A stretch of 64,000 nt of DNA from Heritiera littoralis (GCA_031772115.1 JAPDPK010000050.1:248001-312000), one strand, 5' to 3'; positions 12,421-26,302 are shown, counted from the stretch's first letter. Made by a program: numbers and translations. The notes: generated by a model not told the origin, from the sequence alone.

Positions 12421-15400
12421 TCACATGATCTTACCAATCAAGTTTATGTACCATCGCCCATGGATGCTGGTGGATACCGTGGCTGCAACCGCCAATGCCT
12501 CGGCAGCTTTCACAACCCTGCCGGTCAGGGAGCCAGCTCCGACTTGCCGGAGGGCAGTTTCTGCCAACTTTACACCATGAGTACCACTGCCCCCAAACAC
12601 TATCCCTCTGAATGCCAAATAAACAGCACGGGATACTTTTTCAAACACTGCATCCCCAGCTTGCAAGCTCTTTGCTAGCATCCTGGCCATCACAATTTTC
12701 CTACTTTGAATCTTTTCGTCATCTGTTGATTTGTCACCACCTCCTGAGAAATTGCTGATTATTTCAACAATCCCTTCAATTCCTACATCTTCGACACGGT
12801 CCAAGAGCACTGAGAGTCGTTCGGTGCAATTTGATATCATGCTTTCCATTTCTGTAGGGCTAGCTACTACTCGCTCGCCCAAGAGGATTTGCTGACAAAT
12901 AAGAATGCTGCATGTGAATAAACCAATATTAGATGTTATTCAGGAACTGACCAGACAAGAAAGAATTATCATCCATCGCAATGGTTGAGACTTTAAAGTT
13001 AAAAACAAAAAACAAAAAAAAAAAAAAACTACAAGAAACAAGGAAGCCGGGAGGGGTAGGGGCACATAAGCAAGATAGTGATCTAACGAATACCTTGTGG
13101 ATATTACAATAATCTTCTGAATCTCAGCCTGAACACCCCTCAATCTAGAGAGGTTAAGCGTGAAGGTTTCGGGCAAAGCATCTGGTGTTAGACCAGAAAC
13201 TCCGCTTGCTAACTTTAGCAAACCAAGCCTCACCAGTACATCAACTCTTTCTCCCTTGCATTCTGGTTGTTGATAACCTGACCAAAGAACATAAGAATCA
13301 CCAATATGCTAAAAATGATTGCATATCTCTAAGCGTATTAGCTTTTGGTTTCCAAGGAGTCAATAATTCTACAAATTTAAATATACTAAATTAAGCTTCC
13401 CTTCAAATAACTTAGATGGTTTCACATACAAACCTGTAATAGTAGGAGCATTGGGGTTGACTATGGTCATTCGGCTAGTATTTGCCGAATTATAGCTTCC
13501 ACCGGTTTTAAGGGTGATGGAAGTAAGAAGCTCCTGAGATGAACTAGCCTGTGCCTTCAAAGTTGACAGAGAATTTTGGTGATCTCCCCACTCTTGATCT
13601 TTGCAGTTCCAAATAGATGAAAGCCACCGCATGGTCAATGGTAGAGAAGTGTGAGCATCATCAGGAGAGCCATATCGGTTAGCAAAAGCTTTCCTAAGGT
13701 AATCCAAACCAGCAGGTCCCTTCAACAATGGCTCCATCATCCTTATACGAGCTTTGCTTATCTCTCGCTTGAGATCCTGACAAGAAAATGCACATTACAC
13801 TACTAGAAAAAGAGAGAACTTCCTCTTTCCCAACTCAATGCTTTAGAACAGGTGACACATTAAGACCATTCTACCAAGAGGAAAAAAATGGACATGAAAA
13901 TAAAACCTGAATCTGCTCTAGGACAAATCGCAGACCCTTGATCATTGCAAGGGCAGGAGAATGATTTGGCTTCTCTTTGGCTTTGCAAATCTCAGCTAAC
14001 TCTTTCGATAACCTCTGGTTAGCTGCCTTCATTTCATCATCATTGGCTGGAGAGGACAGCTTCTGCAAAGTGATCAATGCAAACTCCAGAATCCTTCCAA
14101 GATAATCAATATCCAGGCTGCCTGATTTTAGCACCTTCAAAAGATGGAAAAAATAAAAGGATAAGGATTTAATAGGTGAAAATAATAATATAGCAATGGT
14201 AAAAGTGTGCTAGTACCTGGGAGAGAATTTCCAGATCAATAGCATCAATTATTTCTTCTCTCCAACTCCGAGGAGCCATCTCACAAATTTCATCCCTCAC
14301 TTCACTCACCAGCTCAATAACTCGGTCATAATCGGGCTCATCCTGTCTCATTGATTCCATGATCCTGTCCCAGAAAGCCTTCTCCATTGTTTCTCTTATC
14401 TTTGCCTGCAAAACATAAAGATAATACCACATAATTATCAAGCATGGCAGCCAAGAAATTGTTTGATTTCTAAGGAAATTCTCCTATCCTTGCATATTTC
14501 ATACAAACCCATTAAAACAGCTGTGAAAGCCAGCAAAAGTGCCAAAAATCCTAAAGATAATTCTGACAGTCTGGTTCTTCTACCACACATAACCATAATA
14601 ATAATATTGCACAAACCTTTATGCTGTTTTGATCTTCGTCAGTGACACTGAAGCTATCAACAAACCCACGCTGCTTGTGAAGAAATTCATTAACAATCAA
14701 TTCATTTTCAGTGACCAGCTGCCCTTCAATAGAAGAATCCAACTGAGCAACTGAAAGGCTGCTGCTAGGCACAGGGGAACCAGAATTTTTCAATGGGGAT
14801 GCACCATTTTCCTTAAACAGAGAACGGACAACACGGTTTGGCATCTGAGTTGGATCACTACCATTATCAGTTCTGGCAGTAGGAGAACTGGCGGAACCCT
14901 GCGTGTTTGGAGATAAGAAAGGCATGATAGGTGACCCCATTGGGCTCCCACTTTCCTTTGCTTCAAAAAATTTAGCCCGTGTTTCAGATAGCGCACATTC
15001 CATTCTTTCAATCCCAGCATCTCCGCTCAAATGTTGCACTTTCTCCCTTAAAAGTTTTTGATCTTCCATAACCTGCATTATAAGAAAATTCAATGAGGAT
15101 CCTCAGCAGCATAATGTAGACAAAGTTAGTGACTTTGATTATATCCTAAACTTTGAACCAAGCAAAATTGGTTTATATTTAAGAAGTTCCATAAACCTCT
15201 GCATAATTAAGCTGTGAGCAATTTCATGTTTTATAGTGAAACTGATCGAGTGTATTTCTAAATTTGCAGTGAGTTTCACTGATAGTTCTGTCAAGAGAAA
15301 GACCAAGCGTGAGACCTGTCTTTGAATAGCCTTCATATCATGAGTAAGAGTAGTATTATCTCCTTCTGGAGTCAACTTGCACTTTTGAATCATGGAGAGC

Positions 15401-18400
15401 TCAAGCTGGCACGCCGCTCTTACCAAGTCCTCCTCCAATGACTGAGCATCCTTAACCTTCCACACCACAAAACAATTCAGGTAGAAGCACCATGCTTTGT
15501 CAAATGCTGCAACCTGAGACCTAAAGGTCAAACGTGTAGGCAATGCAGAGTCAGATTCTTCATCAGAACTCTGTATGGGACCCTCTAAAATAATCTTTAT
15601 CAACAACTCAAACTCGCGAACAAATGCTTCTGCAGACTTGGCCAAAGCAATCTCTCGCTCTCCCTGACTGCTAAAAACTGCCTCTGGATGACCCAATATC
15701 ATGTATGCACAAAGAACTACTCTGACTGGATATCTTGATAATTTAGTGAGACTTTTGGCAGCTTCCCTCACTGAGACAACTCTCTTAGCCTCTCTGCTTC
15801 TCATAGAGGTCCTGGGAGTAGTCCTTCTCTTTGGAGTAGCAACTCTTTTGAGAAGGTGATCAATGTTATCCAAACTGGATAGACAATCAGTAGCACCGAC
15901 TAACCTAGAGGCCCTAACACGGCTCTCAATTCGATCAAGGAAAGCTTTAACAGTTTGAAGGGTAGTAACTGATTCGATTATAAGAGCAAACTGCTCAAAT
16001 GGCATTGCCTTAACAGAATTCTTACTGATTTTCAAGGAATCAAAGGCTTTTGCCAAGTCTAAAGTAGTTTTTCTCTGCCTAAGGAACCGCCTCCAGCACC
16101 TGAAGAATAAAAAAGTATTAAATATTAGAAAATTTATAGTTTTATCCTTTTAGGTATTCACCCAAAAACCATACGTGAAATGTGTTGCAAAAAGGGTTAA
16201 ATAATTTTCCTAATAATAATTTTCTCTACCATTGGAAAAGATGTCTTCTGAAAGACACTGAAGATCACAACAATAGATGATAAATAGTACTAAGTTAGCA
16301 TGCAATCCATGAAACAACAAAATCATGAAATGATCGAATAGGAAATGATGGTCTTATACCTTGCTAATTTTCTAGAAAGCAGATCAGCTTGCTTGTGCAT
16401 CCTAGTACAATTCACTCTAACAGATTTTTGTGCCCTTCCTCTCTGCCTCAAGTACTCTGCTCTTAGTCTCTTTGCCTGTTTATCAAAAAATTAATAAGAA
16501 AAACATAGGATATAGAATAAAATATTAGCACTTAAATATGGAGGATCATACTACAGAAAATAGAATTTATAAAACATGTATACTCTTTGCAGTCTGTCTT
16601 CCAATTGGTCTCTCATTCTCCTTCTCTCAGCCTCACGCTGATGAGAGACAGACTTAGCCACTCGTCGAACTTGCAAAAACCTAGTACGTGCTTTCTTCTT
16701 CTCTGCTTCCAGTAGTCCCAGCCGCTTTTTCTCAGCAGCTAGGCGCTTTTGATGGATAGCAGCACGCACGCGCTCCTTATATTTACTCTCTCTAGCCATC
16801 CTTCGCATCAATGATTGGGATGATCTCTCCTTTAGGTTTGCCCTTCGCTGGCTGTAAGCCTTAAGGATAAGCATTCTGTTTGCCTCTGCCTGCTGAAACC
16901 TTGATTCAACTTTCGTACCAAGCTTCTCACGTTCCCTCTCAAAACGCATTTCTACCCCGGTTTTTGCTGCTTGGCGCAACTCATCTAACTTGGCTAGGCG
17001 CATCTGAGACTTTGCCAGAATGCTCAACCTATTGATTCACCAACAATTGAGCTTTCAAATTACAAAAATATTAACACCAAAGAAGAACTGAATTTGTTAC
17101 ATCCTATAAATAGATGTACTAGAATAATTTCCGCACTGTCAAAATCCATATAAAAGAACATAACAGCAGCACAAATAAATCACACAGAACTTTTGGAAAC
17201 AACAAAATGAACACAGCAGGCTTTAAATGAATGGTAGAAAGATGTTATCAAAAATGTACAGGGTGAGACTGCAACAACCAATCAAATCATCGGGGGCAGC
17301 AGGATACTAGACTTGACTTTACCTTTTCTGCTCGGCAGCTTGGAGCCTAGCTTCAAGGCGCTGGCCAAGGTCTTCCTCATTTGATGAGGACCTGGAGGGG
17401 CTTCTCAGCTTTGATCTTGCCTTGCTTGACACACTTTCATAGAATTGCTACAATCAAACAACAGCAACCATAAAAATAAAAAATAAAAAAAAGTGAAGGG
17501 AAGCGTGTGTAAAGAAAAATCAAGTTCAAGTTCTAGTTTAATAGCCACATGTTTTCTTAGAATTCCTGTAAATTGGAAAATTAAAAAATGTGGAATAATG
17601 GAAGCTCAGCTGCAACATTAAGCGTTGAAAGAGAAAAGAGAATGGTTTGGACGTGAAATGAAGTGCGTCAAAGTGCAAAATTAATTCAAGCAAGAACACC
17701 CACCTTTTACCTAACACAAATCAACAACCTTCAAAACAAAGAATTTATCAATCTAAGACTTCTCATATCTTAAAAATCTGTTAATTTTAATTCCAGTTAA
17801 ATATGTCCATTACATTACAAATAGAGTCATAAACTTTACAAATAGAGTCATAAATTTTACATTTTCCAGATAATATATCCAACAACTAAAAATAAATATA
17901 AAAAAAAAGAGAAAAAAATGTAGCATTTCGGTTAACTTGTTCTTACTATAGTATCAAAACAACTTGTTCTTTATTAAAAATATTCATGACTTAATCTAAA
18001 CAACTTAGTCAGGTGGAGTGGTGGAGTTCTTTCTTCTCGAGTTGTAGGTGATTAATTTTGGAATTCAACATTAAAAATTATCTCGATCATCTTGAAACTG
18101 TTAATTAGATTTTAAAAAAAAAAAAACTCAGAACTTAACTCGACCGAACCAATCAGTTATCACTTACAACAGTATCTTAATCGCCAAAGAATATAAAATA
18201 ATTATTTAGAAATTAAAAATCTTCAAAAATTCTCTCCGTTACACTTGTTTCCTCTTAATTTCCCACCAACCAAGCAAGCTAAGAAATTTTTTTTAAAAAT
18301 AAATCAATTTACATAATATTTCATATTTTAATATATAAAAAATAAGAAGAAGATGAAATTCTCATTTACCTGTCTACGAAGATCGGCATGCCGAAGCTTG

Positions 18401-18546
18401 GCTTCGATTTCTTCAACAGTAGGAGTCTTGCACTCGGCAGGAAACCTCTCGCGAATCCTCCTCGGAACACGACAAAACGACGGCGTTTCAGTTGCCGGAA
18501 ATTCCAACGCCACCGCTCTCCCACTCTCCGGCGACTCCATCATCAT
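12421..18546 (-). CDS. T-complex protein 11 (Tcp11) family protein
   Basis: Eleven exons in coding order: 18546-18370, 17447-17323, 17028-16584, 16475-16360, 16099-15316, 15072-14617, 14405-14217, 14134-13907, 13776-13434, 13277-13094, 12907-12421. They join in phase to 1177 residues. The start is the first of three ATGs (MMMESPES). Residues about 55-290 are strongly charged (Arg/Lys/Glu) and predicted coiled coil (LEARLQAAEQKR, RMARESKYKERVRAAIHQKRL, REAERRRMRDQLEDRLQR). The middle and C-terminal parts match the plant Tcp11 domain: SLTKLSRYPVRVVLCAYMI, FVREFELLIKIILEG, KAFWDRIMESMRQDEPDYDRVIELV, and SWREEIIDAIDLEIL. The family is named after a mouse t-complex gene; its role in plants is poorly defined. 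Its neighbour TH1 lies head-to-tail downstream, as I recall for At1g22930 and At1g22940. The last acceptor (12908) was chosen because the nearer AG breaks the frame. Confidence 0.9.
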
Positions 18547-20150
18547 CAACTATATACATACACCAAATTTACACAAGAAAAAAAAAAAAGAAAACGTATC
18601 TGTACAATTCCCCAATACAATGATCCTCAAGTTTCAAACTGATAAAAAAATAATAACCGATCACAACAAATTTCTTATTATTTATAAAAATTAAGAGAGA
18701 AAAAAAAATTTACTTGTAGAAGAAACGAGAGACTTGCTTTGCTTTCCTTCTTGTTTTGAAAGCTTTATAGAGAGAACGAGAGCTCGGCTTTGGGCTGCGG
18801 CTTTTGGGTATTGCCATAATTTTGTAGGAAATGTACGTCAAAATGAAAGCGTGTTGGAACTTCGAAGTGTGTGTAATTGATTTGTGTAGCATCGAATTTA
18901 CTTATCCTGATTATCCGGGTCTTTGCCACGTCAGACCATGGCCCAACGACGAGCTTTTTCTTAAACTAAACTAAGTTCTAATTTTTAATTACTTAAATGA
19001 GATGCTGTTAAACTTTATTTTACAAAATAAAGTATTTTGAGTCCACTAATCTCTAAATCAGTATTTTTGTTTTTGTTTTGGTTTTGGAATAACATTTAAA
19101 AAATCCTATTCAGCGAATTGATATTAGAGATTACTTTAAGGTTACTAAAAAAACTCGTCCATTTTACATAAGAAATTAAGAAATGAATGTCCAAATATAA
19201 TAATTAAAATGATTAGCCTTTCACCTTTAAGAGCACGACTTTTTAGTTGTCAACCCATGAGGGAAGTAAAGCATAAAGGAATGCTTTGAATGCGAAGGGA
19301 AATACATTCCAAGAAATAAAATGGGTTATCCAATGAGGGCAAATTACCAAATTAAGACCACTTTTTTTTATGTGTGTGTATATATACATATATAATTTAA
19401 AATAAAATAAAATCGATATATATATAATTCGATTAAGAAATTATTGACATAAAGCACAAAAATAAAAAACTGTTGGCATAAATGTAAGACCATTTAGTTT
19501 AGCAATTAATCATCATTATACTTTTTTTGGATCAATGAATTGATAATTCAATAAGATTAGAATTGAATTGAGGATTTAAAGTTTTAAGTTCAAATCTCGT
19601 TTGTAATTTTTTTTTAAATATAAATGTTAAAAACAATTATCAGAGACTTATATTATAATTACATTTATAGTTACAGCTCATTATGAAATAGAATCATTGA
19701 AAAGTGACTTGAATTAAAGTTTATACATATATAAAAGATAATTATCGAGTGCTTTTTAGATTTGTTTCCATCTTTTAAGTGCCGAATCATTAAAAATCTA
19801 ATCAAGTAATGGATTTTTGCTCTTCCTTTTCCCTTTCTTTAAGCAATCTCTTTTGAACCTTTTTGCATGTGCTTGCTATTAATTTGGGCATGAATCCTCC
19901 ATTATTTCTTATTATTATTATAGAGTTTTGTTAAAAAAAAAATCCATAATTTTTATAAGTTGAATATTTGAATCTTGAGTATTACATAGTAGGAATAGGA
20001 TATTCGGTGGAGATATTTTATATTGAGGTTATATTTGATACATGGATAATAAAAAAGTTTCAATTCTTACATATTTAATTTTTCGCTTAATTTTTTAAAT
20101 ATAGTCTAATGGATATATGTTATACTGTTAACCTAGTTTATAAAATTTAA
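18547..20150. other. TCP11 5' flank and gene-free DNA
   Basis: From 18547 to about 18900 lies the likely 5' UTR and promoter of the Tcp11 gene (minus strand). Beyond it the sequence is AT-rich. A short tRNA-B-box-like phrase (gttcaaatctcg) at about 19590 hints at a degraded SINE, not enough to annotate. No gene is seen. Confidence 0.4.
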
Positions 20151-21358
20151 GAGATTGTTTAAAATCATTTCTTATTTTCTGTTTTCTGTTTTTTATTTTT
20201 AAAAATTTTTGTTTTTATTTTTGTTTTGTTTTACTTTCAAATTCTGAAAACAAAAGCATATTTGATTAATGCTGTTACAGATTAAAAACAAATATTTAAA
20301 TTGATTCAGATATAAAAACTCAATTCACAAAATAAAATTTTAAAAATTAAATAAAAATAATGATATATTTATTAAATAATTTTATGTACATAATATTAAA
20401 TAATGTTATTTTATACTATTAAATACAAATATTAATTATTTTCATTTAATCACATTAATTTTTAATATAATTTAAATAATTTTATAATTAAATATAATGT
20501 TAAATAAAACAATTCAATAAAAATAATATTAAATAATTTTTTAATTAATATTAGATAATAAATGAGATTAGTAAAATTCTAAATTTATTTTAAATAATAA
20601 TATGAATTAATAATTATAAAACATATTTAATAATATTATTTTATTTAATTTTAACAATATTAAATAATCAAAAAAATATATTTAACTAATTAATTTATAA
20701 TAAACTAGTAGTTATTAAAATATATTGTATTGAATATAATAATATTATTTAATGTTAAGTATGGACTTATTTAATAATATTAAAATATTTAATAGTAGTA
20801 ACAGTATATTTTAAATTTAATTGAAAGAATATAATATTAAATAATAATATTGTTTAGTAAAATAATAATTAATTTTATTTGATAATAGTACTTAGCAATA
20901 ATATTAATTATTAATATATCAAAATTATAATAGATGATATTATTTAAAAATATATAATATATTTAATAAATTATTATACAAATTTAAATTAAATAACATT
21001 ATGATATTATAGTTTAATATAATTTTTATATAATTGCTTTTTACTTTTTCAACTTTTCTAAATTAAAATAAATATATTAATTTTAAAATATTTATTTTTA
21101 TTAAATAATATTTTTATATTAAATTTTAATATTATTTTATTTTAAAAATTAATTAATTTTATTTTATATTTTACCAAAACTAAAAACATGTTTTCGAAAA
21201 TAATGAAAATAATAAATTATTGTTTCTAACAATTTTAAAAATTATTGTTTTTTGTTTTCGTTTTTTGAAAACAGAAACAAATTATCAAACATGTTTTTTG
21301 CTTTTGTTTTTAAAAAAATAAAAAACAAAAACGATGTCAAATGATTTTTAAAAATCTC
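20151..21358. mobile_element. AT-rich foldback / MITE-like element, about 1.2 kb
   Basis: The two ends are inverted copies: GAGATTGTTTAAAATCATTT at 20151 and, read from the other strand at 21358, GAGATTTTTAAAAATCATTT. The similarity continues inward through T-rich 'gtttttTATTTTT' and 'TTTGATAAT..TGTTTCTG' stretches for roughly 100 bp. The interior is almost pure A/T with endlessly varied 'ATTAAATAAT' words and no coding capacity. No clear target duplication was found. It fits a non-autonomous DNA transposon with long inverted ends; superfamily unassigned. Confidence 0.6.
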
Positions 21359-22817
21359 AATGACAATGCATCAAATATTTTTTTTATTTTACTCTGTATT
21401 TTATTTTTTCTTCAAAAATATAATTAATTCAAGTAATAAAAAGCATGTGAACGTGTTTTAAATACTTATAATGTGTAAGTAAGGTTTGTACATGTATGAA
21501 TGACGTGACACATGATGTCAAATAAAATTGAATTTAAGCATTCATATATCTAGAAAAGGTTTCAATGTTCATACTTATAAATTTTGTTGACCATTTTTAT
21601 CGTAAGTGTCACTTTAGTTGGGGCCTTACTGAGCGAGATTCATTTTTGCACACAAACGTTTGCCTTTTTTATGAGGCATTACTTGTTTGGCTATATAAAA
21701 GAAAATTTCATTCAAACAATTTTTTATTTGAAAAAAAAAAAAGAAAACTTGAATCTTATTTTTTAAATAAAAAATTATGAATTAATTACTAAGCCAAATA
21801 TTCATGTATTTGTATTTTTTATTTTTGCTCAAAATGTATTTGTATTTGAATATTTAATTTAATAATTTGTGCATAATTTTATTTTTCTCATGTTTAAGTA
21901 AAAAGTAAAAAGTAAAATGATTTTTGAATTATTAATTAGTTGTTTTTCGTCTGGTAAACATCTAAATTATTTTTAAAATTCAATTTCATACTTGCAACTT
22001 ACAAGTTAAGTTCGTAGAACATATTACTAAGAATGTTAATTCAAGTAACAAGACAACTTATTATTTTATTAACTGTTTTGAGTTCAAAGCCATTATATCA
22101 TGTGCAAATAAATTTGTTTGACATTTGAATTGACTGAAAAATTATATATATCAAACCAAATCTACTTTTTATCCCTTAATAAAAAATTAAGATACTAATA
22201 CCATTCATTGTTTTCAATCATCAAACATCGAATTAGGATGAATGTCATTTTCAATTTTAAACTTTATTAAGATACTACAATTAACAATCAATTACTTGCC
22301 CTTCACTATGAAAAGGTTATTGTCTTATTGATACCTTCAGAATTTGATACTTATCAAATTACGCCAAAATTGAATTCATTTCAAGCATTGATTCCAACAA
22401 CTTAAATAGTAATCAGAAAATAGCTCATCATCCATGTATATATATACATATATTAAAAAGGATGGTTCATAAATTTTTTAAAAAATATACTAATATTATG
22501 TAAAACATAAAAAATTGTGTTCAAATTTGTAAAAAATATATTTTTTTAAACTTTTATTAATTTTATATAATATAATTTTTATATTTTTTAACCATGTTTA
22601 AAATTATTAAATTTGTAAAAAAAATTAGAATTTCAAAAAGACCACGTTAAGCACTCGCCTTTAAGCTTTACTTGGTAGGAATGATGGAAAAAAATGAATA
22701 TGAAAAATTTACTAATCTAATAATTAAACTACAAATAAAAAAACGATTATAAAATTTAATCATTTGATTATTAAAATTTTTATTTACACCTATTTTTATC
22801 TTTTTTATCGTGTAAAA

Positions 22818-22855
<38 letters not shown>

Positions 22856-23265
22856 AACGCTGAAATGCGGGGACGGAAAGGTTCAAAAGCATAAATAAAA
22901 GGATACTTTTGTAATTCTATGATTATCATTTAAAAATTTTGAATTACTTACGGTGGCAGCCAACAAAGCTGCAGACGCTTCCGGATGACGTGACACGTCC
23001 TTTCGGCAAGCGCCGCCACCTCACCCAAACAAGCGTCGCTTTTTCATCACTCAAGCAAATTAAGAAACTTTCCAACCCATTCTCGCTTGTACATTTAACG
23101 AAGGCACTCGCTGAGGCTTTCTCTCACCTCATGGAAACGTCACGTTTCTCCTAGCTGCCGCCAATCTATTGGCCGGAGCAGGGGACCTACAATGGTTAGA
23201 CACGCAGAGGCGTAAACCTCCGGGTTTCGATTCGATAGGTGGCTGTGGCAAGAAGCACGTGTAAA
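21359..23265. other. gene-free DNA with a GC-richer island
   Basis: 21359-22940 is AT-rich and featureless apart from a (TTA)n tract. From about 22950 to 23265 the composition changes to GC-richer sequence with a CCAAT-like ATTGG (23169), a CACGTG G-box core (23256) and several short CG-rich words. No frame matches a known protein. It looks like a promoter or a remnant of a transcribed locus, continued after the MITE at 23835-23950. Confidence 0.35.
22820..22852. repeat. (TTA)n microsatellite
   Basis: About eleven uninterrupted ATT/TTA units, visible directly. Confidence 0.9.
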
Positions 23266-23834
23266 TAGGGATGTCAATGGGTACCTATAAACGGGTACCC
23301 GATGCTATCTGATCCTTTTAAGTAAGATTAGGGTAATATATAATCCGGTTCGGATAGTGAAATTACTATCCTTCATGGGTTAGGATAGGGTTCGAGTAGT
23401 TGCCTTAGAGTACCCGCTACCCGAATTCGATTATAAATAATAATTAATTAATACAATAATTATATTTTTTATATATCAATTATTTATTATTAATGTTTTA
23501 TTTAATTAAATTAAATCATTATATATTATAATTATGATTTTTAACTTTAATTTATTTTTATGAGTTAAATTAAATTTATTAATATAATGTTTTAATTAAG
23601 TTATTCTAAAATTAGTTTTAATTATAAATTTAAAAATCAAACTTTGACTTAATAAACTGGTAGTTAAACGGGTTCGGATAGTTAAACGGGTATTTATATT
23701 TTATAGAGTTAGGGTTCGAGTAGCACAAATAAAAATAATCGGATAATTAATTGGATTAGAGTATTATTAAAATTAATCGAATTCGAATTCAAGTATTCTA
23801 AATCTAACGGATATCCGACCCGTTTACATCCCTA
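23266..23834. mobile_element. non-autonomous hAT-like MITE, 569 bp
   Basis: Starts TAGGGATGTCAATGGGTACC and ends with CCCGTTTACATCCCTA, so the termini are inverted (TAGGGATGT at both ends). The subterminal regions carry the plant repeat signature of 'gggtacccg', 'ggttcggata' and 'tacccgctacccg' words and mirrored 'cggatatccgacccg' at the right; the centre is A/T. No coding capacity. The 8-bp flanks (CGTGTAAA left, CGCAGGCT right) do not match, so the duplication has decayed or the true ends differ slightly. It splits the GC-richer island. Confidence 0.6.
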
Positions 23835-26302
23835 CGCAGGCTGTAGAAGGAGAAGGGGAATCCCAATTTTCCAACCATGCAAGATGTCTTCTTTCGGGCC
23901 TACGCGTGGGATCCATCTTTGAATACATGAACGTAGAGCTATCCATTACAGTATGATTTTACTGCAAATGCTAGGCAGAGTTTGCTATGTAAGTTAAATT
24001 TGTGAGAAAAATTTTTAGGTTTAATTTTTATTAAATACATTTTTTGAGGGAAGTAAATAATTTTAACTGTAACAAAATTTTAGTAAAATTAATTTCAGAT
24101 CGTTAAAATTGATAAAAATATTTGTAGTTTACATAAAAAAATAATTTTACAATTATGTTGTAACTTACTACGTTATTTTTTAATTTTATGTTATCATTCA
24201 TATATTTTATTTCTTTAATTTTCTACATTAGTAATCATCTTCACATAAAATTAAGAAATGATATAATTCAATAAAATAAAAAAATTGAAATATGATTATA
24301 AAAATTACTGTCACTAATATTCTTCTAATTTTATACAATTTTCAACCAGCAATAGATGAGGTTAAAAACTTACCGGCTGCGTTATAGTACCAAACCCAAA
24401 GATACAGTTTTAATTCTATACTAATTTCTCTGCCAAAAATGGTTAACTCCAATCTATGTGCAAACTATTTAATTGAAACTGTGAGAAGCATGAGAAATTC
24501 AAAATTAGATTTGAGTTTGATGAAATCTTAGTATTATTTTTTAATCGATTTTGGCACAAAATAATCCAAATTAGTTAGTGATTTCGTTTAAATTTGCTTA
24601 CTAAAAAAAGTTTAATTCTTATAATTGACTTGAAAATTGATTATTTGTGTTTGAACTTTGACTTGATTTTTTATAAAAATTTTATCAATATATATTAAAA
24701 GTAAAATAATAAATTAATAATTAAAATAAGTAAAATTAAAAAAATCGATTTCTTATGCAAAATACTCGAATTTAGTATTAAAATATTCAAATTTAATTCA
24801 TTCAATAACTCAAGTTAACTGACTTAAACTTGATTCTGACTTGACAATAATTTTCGGAATTCAAATTTCGTCGGATCAAAATAGTAGGTTAAGAAGCAAG
24901 ATTTGGGTTAAAATGAACAAGAAAAAACAAATGATTATAGGTTTCGGGCAAATTGGATGGGCTCACGGGTAGCTTACCAAACCATTTGGCAACCGACCTT
25001 TCTTTTGGTGGTTGAAGTCAGCGTAATGCTGCTGGGTTTGCTTTTCCCACTTCTGTGGTGTTGGTCTATACGACATTTGGACCCGACACCCCCATTTTCA
25101 ATGTTTTCTCATTTCTCAATGGAATCTCCAAATGGGATTTGGGAAGGCATAAATAATACGTATTATACCGACAGCTCGAACTGATTGCAGCTAAGTTCAG
25201 TGCTGTTTTGCTGTGTGACATAACTCAGATTAGTGGACTTATTGCTGCTAAGGTGTGAAACTGTGAATTACTACTGTTTAATATGTGCTTTGCTTTATGA
25301 GGTTAGCTTTCTCTGCGTCACGGATGATGATTCAATTACACTGCTTACGTTCTATGCTGGAACCACACTGTAGCCATTATCCCACCTTGCTGGTTGAGTT
25401 AAACATTGCGTACTTTTGTAGAAAATAAACATAATTGTTTTAGATCTTAATAACTCTTGTATATGCATGAGGAACTTCTCTATGATTTCATTTCTTCTGG
25501 TAATTGGTGAATGCGATGGTTTAAATTACAAAATTGTTCAAGTTATGACATCGCGAGGTTGCCTAGAGTCTGATTTCGAGACATTGCTGACTTTCTCCTC
25601 AGAGCTGCACATAACGCTAGTATGATGCAGCGTGATCAGGGGAAGTTGCAGAAGGGCTTCGTGAAGAGTCTCCGCAATAGTAAGGATAATCTAGGGGAGT
25701 AGGGATTTCATTATTTCATGTTTCTTACCATTTATTCACGTGAAGCAACATTATATTGTTTGAACAAGCACAAACTTAAAGCAACATGAACAACTATTGA
25801 TTTAACAGAATATGCTCGTAAAATTTGTTTTTGGTTGTCAATGTTGTTTGGCTAATCGTGCTTTTTAGGTACAAACTTTGTATTAACTTAAAGGTATCTA
25901 AACCCAGGAACTTATTAAAAGCTGCTTCAAATCAAATGGAACTTCTCGACAAGCTCCTTGTACTAGAACAGTTGAGTTTCCAACATTTTATTACACTCTA
26001 TAAAGGCTAAAAAGCCTATGACAGACAAAAGAGATTCTAGTTCAACAATTACAAGTTCCAACATCTAGTCCGGGGATAGCTTTTCAAGTTAGATGTTTAC
26101 TTCCTATTGGGTTAAAAATGGAACAAAATCCTTCAGATATCATGCCAGAAAAAGGATGAGACAGAACCCAAACCAGATCTCCTTGCCTCTTCTCTAACTT
26201 TTGAGCATTGGGTTCGGGGCTTTGTTTCAACAAATTGCTCTTTCATGCAAAATTTTCATTTAGTTTCCAATTATTCATTGTTCACTAGGTGATGATAGGC
26301 AG
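23835..26302. other. gene-free DNA, possible transcribed remnant
   Basis: 23835-23950 continues the GC-richer island. 24490-24890 is a decayed 'tcgaattt'-type repeat. 24930-26260 has a more balanced composition than its surroundings but no frame I can match to a protein. A short open stretch on the minus strand (about 26260-26060, including EKRQGDLVWV) faintly resembles the 'GD-V-W' region of retrotransposon integrases, too little to call. Confidence 0.3.
23970..24141 (+). repeat. decayed SINE copy (family member B)
   Basis: Shares order and spacing of words with the better copy at 59091-59262: 'aatacattttttgagg', 'aattttaactgtaacaaaattttag', 'aatttcagatcgttaaaa' and 'gtagtttaca'. Its head is too diverged to show the pol III boxes on its own. 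Assignment rests on alignment to the other copy. Confidence 0.5.

Noticed and set aside
18710..18892. 60-codon minus-strand frame upstream of the Tcp11 gene
   Set aside because: Probably 5' UTR or promoter; it does not resemble the N-terminus of the family and the MMMESPES start fits well.
22939..23154. 71-codon frame in the GC-richer island
   Set aside because: No family match and no continuation; length is what chance allows in locally GC-rich DNA.
24957..25184. 75-codon frame with a hydrophobic core
   Set aside because: No recognisable homology, no splice partners and no promoter context; could be chance.
26050..26260. Minus-strand stretch with GDLVWV, like a retrotransposon integrase end
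   Set aside because: Only one short motif-like string; surrounding residues do not support a pol polyprotein.
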